Source of the DNA: an uncultured Clostridia bacterium
GTDB taxonomy: Bacteria > Bacillota > Clostridia > HGM11514
Length of the DNA stretch: 11,056 nt
Assembly (NCBI GenBank): GCA_902478725.1
Contig: CABSMD010000066.1
Span: forward strand, 1-11,056
Direction of reading: 5' to 3'
Part shown: piece by piece, positions 7,660-11,056 of the stretch
Position numbering within the stretch: the stretch's first letter is position 1
Layout: the number at the start of each line of letters is the position of its first letter
Program-made: the position numbers and the translations under genes
The notes under the pieces: generated by a model
What the model was told of the DNA's origin: nothing
The model's database searches: none
Seen by the model: only the letters and a program-made list of their open reading frames with translations

Positions 7660-8388
7660 ATGACAGGGAATATTGAGAAATTTTATGAAAAGGATTGGAC
7701 GGTCAAACGCTTTGAATGTGATCTGAACAGTACGCTGAAGGTCAGTTCCCTGCTTCGTCAGGTGGAACAGATCAGCCACGAGCACAGCAACATCGTTGGG
7801 ATAGACGCCGCGCACCATAGCCGCCTGCACACCGCATTTCTTATGACGCGGGTATCGGTCGAGATCCATCAGACTATTGCTGAGGAACAAAAAATAAAGC
7901 TGGTTACAAGACCGTATGCCCCTGTACGGGCAAGCTATCATCGCTATAACGAGGCGTATGACGAAAACGGCAGGCTTTTGGCAACGGTGGACTCTCGCTG
8001 GATTTTAATCGACACCACAAGCCGGAGGATCACCCGACGCGCGCCGGAGGGTTTTGATTACCCGTTTTTGGAATCTCCGCCCAAAAAGCATGACAGCGTG
8101 GAGATCATCCCCTGCGAAACGCAGCCCTGTGGGTGCTTTTTGGCGGCCTATTCAAAGGTTGATTTAAACGGGCACCTCAACAACGCGGAATACGCCGATG
8201 TGGTTTGCGACATGGTAGAGAATATCAAAGACCGGCGGATCCGAAAGATGGTGATCGTTTACCATAACGAGCTCAGGCTCGGTGAAACGATGAACCTGCA
8301 CCGCGGCGAGATTGAAAACGGCTATTATTGCTTTGGCGAGCGGGATACTGTCAAATGCTTTGAGGCAAATATCCTGTTTGAAAAGTAA
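7660..8388 (+). CDS. Acyl-ACP thioesterase (FatA/FatB-like, double hot-dog)
   Basis: The product hydrolyses acyl-ACP thioesters to release free fatty acids from the cytosolic type II fatty acid synthase. About 242 residues form two hot-dog folds. The N-terminal one (about 1-130) includes WTVKRFECDLNSTLKVSSLLRQ and ends with SRWILIDTTSRRITR, typical of the family. The second carries VDLNGHLNNAEYAD, with D168, N170 and H172 matching the catalytic Asp-x-Asn-x-His of plant FatA/FatB, and E204 in YHNELRLGE at the place of the second acidic residue. The Cys that follows that Glu in plants is Leu here, as I would expect for bacterial members. The start is ambiguous among ATGs at 7648, 7651 and 7660. 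AAAGAGG at 7641-7647 directly abuts the first and is 3 bases from the second, so I prefer the third, at 12 bases; several genes in this window use long spacing (11). It lies about 30 bases after polC without a visible promoter, so co-transcription is likely. Chain-length preference cannot be read. Confidence 0.9.
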   Translation: MTGNIEKFYEKDWTVKRFECDLNSTLKVSSLLRQVEQISHEHSNIVGIDAAHHSRLHTAFLMTRVSVEIHQTIAEEQKIKLVTRPYAPVRASYHRYNEAYDENGRLLATVDSRWILIDTTSRRITRRAPEGFDYPFLESPPKKHDSVEIIPCETQPCGCFLAAYSKVDLNGHLNNAEYADVVCDMVENIKDRRIRKMVIVYHNELRLGETMNLHRGEIENGYYCFGERDTVKCFEANILFEK

Positions 8389-8395
8389 AAAAAGC

Positions 8396-8424
8396 TTGCA
8401 ATATTTTCTTGTTTGTGATATACT
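8396..8424 (+). promoter_or_regulatory. Sigma-A-type promoter for the rimP-nusA-ylxRQ-infB operon
   Basis: The -35 box is TTGCAA (8396-8401, 4 of 6 consensus bases) and the -10 box is TATACT (8419-8424, 5 of 6). They are separated by exactly 17 bases, with a TGA extended -10 just before TATACT. The region is clearly A/T-rich against its G+C-rich surroundings. The predicted transcription start is around 8430-8432. The -35 box begins 7 bases after the thioesterase stop, so no room remains for a terminator of the upstream unit. Confidence 0.85.
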
Positions 8425-8450
8425 GATTCAAAGTGAGAGATTTGGCGAGA

Positions 8451-8478
8451 GGATGAGTGGGTATTTGCCCACTCATTC
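8451..8478 (+). promoter_or_regulatory. Hairpin in the rimP operon leader RNA
   Basis: ATGAGTGGG (8453-8461) and CCCACTCAT (8468-8476) form a perfect 9-bp stem with a 6-base TATTTG loop. A G-U pair (8452/8477) and a G-C pair (8451/8478) can extend it. It lies about 20 bases after the predicted transcription start and about 90 before the rimP start. The following bases (ATGTTTGTAACGGGG) are not a clean T-run, so I do not call an intrinsic terminator. It may stabilise the 5' end, act as an attenuator or bind a regulator. In E. coli the matching nusA-infB operon leader is a control point, but the mechanism here is unknown. Confidence 0.7.
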
Positions 8479-8551
8479 ATGTTTGTAACGGGGAATTTTA
8501 TTGCTAACGGTTGGCACCGCGCTTGAGGCGGATGGATATTTGCCGGCGGTT

Positions 8552-8560
8552 GAGAGGAGA
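8552..8560 (+). promoter_or_regulatory. Ribosome binding site that fixes the rimP TTG start
   Basis: GAGAGGAGA is strongly complementary to the 16S rRNA 3' end. It stands 6 bases before the TTG at 8567 (7 from the GGAG core). It decides for that TTG over the upstream in-frame TTG at 8501. Confidence 0.75.
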
Positions 8561-8566
8561 ATCCAT

Positions 8567-9025
8567 TTGGCTAAGATTGAAAAATTGGTATGGGAAATGG
8601 CTGAGCCCATTGCGCTTGAAAATAGCTGTAGCATCTACGATGTGGAATACGTCAAGGAAGGCGGCGATTGGTATCTGCGGGTCTACATTGACAAAGACGG
8701 GGGCGTGACGACCGACGACTGTGAGGCGGTGAGCCGTTCCTTGAGCGATTTGCTCGACGTTAAGGACCCGATTTCACAAAGTTATTATCTGGAGGTGTCG
8801 TCTCCGGGCCTGGATCGCAAGCTTTCGCGCGACCAGCATTTCGCGGATGCCGTCGGCAAGGAGGTCGACATCAAGCTCTATGCCCCGTATGAGGGCAAAA
8901 AATCGCTTAGCGGTACGCTTTTAGGGTATCAGGACGGTGTGATTGCGGTTCGTTTGGAGGATGGGAACGAGCGAAAGATCGAAAAGTCAAAGGTGGCCGA
9001 CATCCGGCTTTCGGTGATATTGTAA
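8567..9025 (+). CDS. rimP: Ribosome maturation factor RimP
   Basis: RimP binds free 30S subunits and is needed for efficient maturation of the small ribosomal subunit. With the TTG at 8567 the protein has 152 residues, the usual family length, starting M-A-K-I-E-K-L. The family alignment as I recall it also begins here. The N-terminal domain shows MAEPIALENSCSIYDVEYVKEG, WYLRVYIDKDGGV, DDCEAVSRSLSDLLD and the signature YYLEVSSPGLDRKL. The C-terminal SH3-like barrel contains GKEVDIKLYAP, a LSGTLLGY strand and KSKVADIRLSV. A longer reading from a TTG at 8501 (174 residues) also has a GGGGA 6-7 bases upstream, but it adds 22 residues unlike the family. It is the first gene of the operon driven by the promoter at 8396-8424. 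nusA follows after 68 bases, in which I see no clear promoter or terminator. Confidence 0.95.
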   Translation: MAKIEKLVWEMAEPIALENSCSIYDVEYVKEGGDWYLRVYIDKDGGVTTDDCEAVSRSLSDLLDVKDPISQSYYLEVSSPGLDRKLSRDQHFADAVGKEVDIKLYAPYEGKKSLSGTLLGYQDGVIAVRLEDGNERKIEKSKVADIRLSVIL

Positions 9026-9093
9026 AGGTATTCGTTTGTGTCTGTGTAAGTCAAATTTTGTCATAGTGATGATTAAGGGAGGAAACCGGAAAA

Positions 9094-10155
9094 ATGAACG
9101 CGGAATTTATATTGGCGTTGGATCAGATTGAGAAAGAGAAGAATATCAGCAAGGACATTTTACTCGAAGCGGTGGAGGCGGCGCTGATTACAGCCTATAA
9201 AAAGGATTACGGCCCCAATCAGCAGATTCGTGTCACCATCGATCGGGAAACGGGCGAGATTAAAATTCTGGCCAGCAAAACGGTGGTGGAGGAGGTCGAA
9301 AACGACCAGCTGGAAATGAGCCTTGCCGATGCGCGCCGCTATAGCAAAAAGTACGAGATAGGCGATGTGATCGAATACGACGTTACGCCAAAATCCTATG
9401 GGCGTATCGCCGCGCAGACGGCGAAGCAGGTTGTCGTGCAGAGAATCCGCGAGGCGGAGCGCGACATGGTGTACGATCAGTTTTCCTCTTTGGAGCATGA
9501 GCTGGTCACCGGCGTGGTCCGGCGGATTGAACGCAGGAATGTGATCGTTGAAATCGGGTCGAGTGAAACCGTCCTTACCCCTGAGGAGCAGGTGGAGGGT
9601 GAGGTATACCAGATTGGGGACAGGATCAAGCTCTACATCGCAGAGGTCAAGCGGACGACAAAGGGCTCCCGCATCGTGGTGAGCCGCTCGCATACAGGTC
9701 TAGTAAAACGGCTGTTTGAGACCGAGGTTCCTGAGATCCACGACGGTACGGTGGAGATCAAGAGCATCTCCCGCGACCCCGGCTCGCGTACCAAGCTCGC
9801 GGTTTGTTCGACCGACAGCAGCGTCGACCCGATCGGCGCCTGCGTTGGAAACCGTGGCAGCAGGGTGCAGACGATCGTTGACGAGCTGCGTGGAGAGAAG
9901 ATCGACATCGTCAAATACAGCGACGATCCGGCGGAATATATTAAGGAAAGCCTTAGCCCCGCACAGGTCGTATCGGTGGATATCGACGAAGAAACCAGAT
10001 CCTGCCATGTGATCGTGCCAGACTTTCAGCTTTCCCTCGCGATCGGAAAGAAGGGGCAAAACGCTTGTTTGGCGGCAAAGTTGACAGGCTGGAAGATCGA
10101 TATCAAGAGCGAGTCTGCGGCAGAAGAAACCGTGGAAGCAGAACCAGAGCAATAA
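9094..10155 (+). CDS. nusA: Transcription termination/antitermination factor NusA
   Basis: NusA binds RNA polymerase and nascent RNA and modulates pausing, intrinsic termination and antitermination. The protein has 353 residues, a normal Bacillota length without the C-terminal acidic repeats of E. coli NusA. An N-terminal RNA-polymerase-binding domain (about 1-125) precedes an S1 domain (about 137-200, LVTGVVRRIERRNVIVEIG). Then come KH1 with its GNRG loop (G252-G255) followed by VDELRGEKIDIVKYSDDP, and KH2 with GKKG (G318-G321) followed by QNACLAAKLTGWKIDI. A short Glu-rich tail ends the protein. AAGGGAGG (9075-9082) lies 11 bases before the ATG. It is flanked by rimP and ylxR as in nearly all Bacillota. 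By analogy with E. coli it could regulate its own operon through the leader, but this is not shown here. Confidence 0.98.
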   Translation: MNAEFILALDQIEKEKNISKDILLEAVEAALITAYKKDYGPNQQIRVTIDRETGEIKILASKTVVEEVENDQLEMSLADARRYSKKYEIGDVIEYDVTPKSYGRIAAQTAKQVVVQRIREAERDMVYDQFSSLEHELVTGVVRRIERRNVIVEIGSSETVLTPEEQVEGEVYQIGDRIKLYIAEVKRTTKGSRIVVSRSHTGLVKRLFETEVPEIHDGTVEIKSISRDPGSRTKLAVCSTDSSVDPIGACVGNRGSRVQTIVDELRGEKIDIVKYSDDPAEYIKESLSPAQVVSVDIDEETRSCHVIVPDFQLSLAIGKKGQNACLAAKLTGWKIDIKSESAAEETVEAEPEQ

Positions 10156-10160
10156 GTCTA

Positions 10161-10169
10161 AAAGGGTGG
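10161..10169 (+). promoter_or_regulatory. Ribosome binding site that fixes the rnpM GTG start
   Basis: AAAGGGTGG lies 9 bases before the GTG at 10179. Another in-frame GTG at 10170 directly abuts it and is too close to be served by it. No ATG is available near the expected N-terminus. Confidence 0.6.
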
Positions 10170-10178
10170 GTGAGTACG

Positions 10179-10451
10179 GTGAAACAGAAGCGGGTTCCAC
10201 AAAGGATGTGCATTGGCTGCGGGCAGATGAAGCCCAAGGCTGAACTGGTCCGCATCGTTAACAGCAAAACGGATGGCATCGGGCTGGACGCGACGGGCAA
10301 AAAGGCGGGACGCGGCGCATATATTTGCAGGGACGTGGAATGCTTACAAAAGGCGCGCAAGGCCAAGCGCATCGAACGCGCTTTCTCCTGTGCGATCGCA
10401 CCCACGCTTTACGATGAACTGGAAAGAGGGCTGGGCGATGATTCCGAATAA
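10179..10451 (+). CDS. rnpM: RNase P modulator RnpM (YlxR, DUF448)
   Basis: This is a small basic RNA-binding protein of the YlxR family, recently described in B. subtilis as binding the RNase P RNA and modulating its activity. From the GTG at 10179 it has 90 residues, the family norm. The signature parts are VPQRMCIGCGQMKPKAELVRIV at the N-terminus, GRGAYIC at 44-50, and a Lys/Arg-rich helix, KARKAKRIERAF. Cysteines at 11, 14, 50 and 55 are arranged as two pairs and might bind metal, as in other members with CxxC; this is inference. The frame stays open upstream into nusA, but residues before 10179 do not resemble the family. It begins 23 bases after nusA and overlaps ylxQ by 14 bases, which suggests translational coupling. 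Confidence 0.93.
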   Translation: MKQKRVPQRMCIGCGQMKPKAELVRIVNSKTDGIGLDATGKKAGRGAYICRDVECLQKARKAKRIERAFSCAIAPTLYDELERGLGDDSE

Positions 10452-10767
10452 GGCTCTTACAACGCTGGGGCTTGCCCACCGTGCGGGCAGGACAGCGGTC
10501 GGATGGGACCGAATTTCAGACGCGGCGCGGGGCGGCTTGATAGAATTGCTGCTACTGGCGGAGGACTGCTCCGCATCCTCGCGCAAGGCGTATTTAGATA
10601 AATGCAGGTATTATCAAATCGAGCAGGTGGATTTTGCAGACAAGCAAACGCTGGCCCACGCAGTCGGGCGGCGCGAGATCGCGGCCGTTGCGGTTTGCGA
10701 CAAAGGGTTTGCGGAGTCCATACGCAAGGGAATGAAAGGCAAAATTAATGGGGGTGACGCTTTATGA
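10438..10767 (+). CDS. ylxQ: L7Ae/L30e-family K-turn RNA-binding protein YlxQ
   Basis: This 109-residue protein belongs to the L7Ae/L30e/S12e/Gadd45 family; B. subtilis relatives bind kink-turn RNAs. Recognisable parts are ALTTLGLAHRAGRTAVGWDRISDAARGG at the N-terminus, the ELLLLAEDCSASSRKAYLDKC strand and helix, and AVGRREIAAVAVCDKGFAESIRKG at the C-terminus. GGAAAGAGGG (10421-10430) lies 7 bases before the ATG at 10438, which supports it over upstream in-frame ATGs. The start lies inside the end of rnpM (14-base overlap), and its TGA overlaps the infB ATG by four bases (ATGA). Its place between rnpM and infB is nearly constant in Bacillota. Its target RNA is not known from this sequence. 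Confidence 0.93.
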   Translation: MIPNKALTTLGLAHRAGRTAVGWDRISDAARGGLIELLLLAEDCSASSRKAYLDKCRYYQIEQVDFADKQTLAHAVGRREIAAVAVCDKGFAESIRKGMKGKINGGDAL

Positions 10768-11056
10768 TGTCAAAACCGAGAGTTTATGAAGTAGGAAAAG
10801 ACCTGGGCGTTTCCAGCAAAGAGATCATCGCTCTGCTGGAGCCGTTCGGAATCGTATTAAAAAACCATATGGGAACGCTGGAGGAACGGGATCTGGATAT
10901 CATCTTTGAGCATTATACGCAGAAAAACCAGTCGGAGGATCTGGAAGCCATCTTCCATCCGAAAGAGGAAAAGCCGGAAAAGATGGAAGACAAGAAACCG
11001 GCGGAAGCGAAAAAGGCTGATGAGAAAAACCAGATCAAAACGGCGCGGTATGTGGA
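10764..11056 (+). CDS. infB: Translation initiation factor IF2, N-terminal part, cut by the window end
   Basis: IF2 is the GTPase that brings initiator fMet-tRNA to the 30S subunit and promotes subunit joining. Only 97 codons are visible. They match the IF2 N-terminal domain: RVYEVGKDLGVSSKEIIALLE, then GIVLKNHMGTLEERDLDIIFEHY. A Lys/Glu/Ala-rich linker typical of IF2 follows (EEKPEKMEDKKPAEAKK). The GTPase and tRNA-binding domains lie beyond the window. ATGs at 10764 and 10767 are both possible. GGGGGTGA at 10750-10757 is 6 and 9 bases from them; the first gives the classic ATGA overlap with ylxQ. The frame is open to the last base. Confidence 0.95.
   Translation, partial: MMSKPRVYEVGKDLGVSSKEIIALLEPFGIVLKNHMGTLEERDLDIIFEHYTQKNQSEDLEAIFHPKEEKPEKMEDKKPAEAKKADEKNQIKTARYV

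Noticed and set aside
8386..8412. A/T-rich tract after the thioesterase stop as a terminator
   Set aside because: No G+C-rich stem precedes the T-rich stretch, and the bases are better explained as the -35 box and spacer of the rimP promoter.
8453..8488. An 11-codon frame (ATG AGT GGG ... TAA) within the rimP leader hairpin, a possible leader peptide
   Set aside because: GAGAGG directly abuts the ATG with no spacing, and the start would be buried in the stem. There is no run of regulatory codons.
9026..9093. Promoter-like TTGTGT ... CATAGT in the rimP-nusA spacer
   Set aside because: The spacing is about 20 bases and the -10 is weak; the genes are normally co-transcribed.

Overview
The window is a chromosomal housekeeping segment from a member of the Bacillota. 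It carries a Gram-positive-type PolC replicase with a built-in exonuclease, the ylxR-ylxQ pair between nusA and infB, and strong AGGAGG-type ribosome binding sites. The order dxr-rseP-ispG-polC followed by rimP-nusA-ylxR-ylxQ-infB is the clostridial version of a block in which Bacillus has proS where ispG stands here. Base composition looks mid-50s % G+C by eye, so I infer Clostridia, probably Oscillospirales/Ruminococcaceae-like. No phage, IS, CRISPR, tRNA or rRNA is visible, and all genes lie on the + strand.

Bases 1-3375 hold dxr (5' end outside the window), rseP and ispG. Dxr and IspG are two enzymes of the MEP isoprenoid pathway; RseP is a membrane site-2 protease. Bases 3376-3476, between ispG and polC, hold a 31-codon reading frame that overlaps the polC start. 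Part of it is clearly related in DNA and protein to an internal segment of polC. Bases 3477-7628 are polC. An acyl-ACP thioesterase gene follows after about 30 bases and is probably co-transcribed with polC.

A strong sigma-A-type promoter with an extended -10 starts 7 bases after the thioesterase stop. It is followed by a perfect hairpin in the leader of a second unit: rimP (true start a TTG at 8567), nusA, rnpM/ylxR (GTG start), ylxQ and infB (cut by the window end). These five encode ribosome maturation, transcription elongation/termination, RNase P modulation, a K-turn-binding protein and initiation factor IF2. The last three are tightly coupled, with overlaps of 14 and 4 bases. I see no convincing intrinsic terminator anywhere, so read-through from the dxr-polC unit into the rimP unit is likely.

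Most of the window is conventional. The item most worth a second look is the polC-derived small ORF upstream of polC. The rimP leader hairpin comes second.
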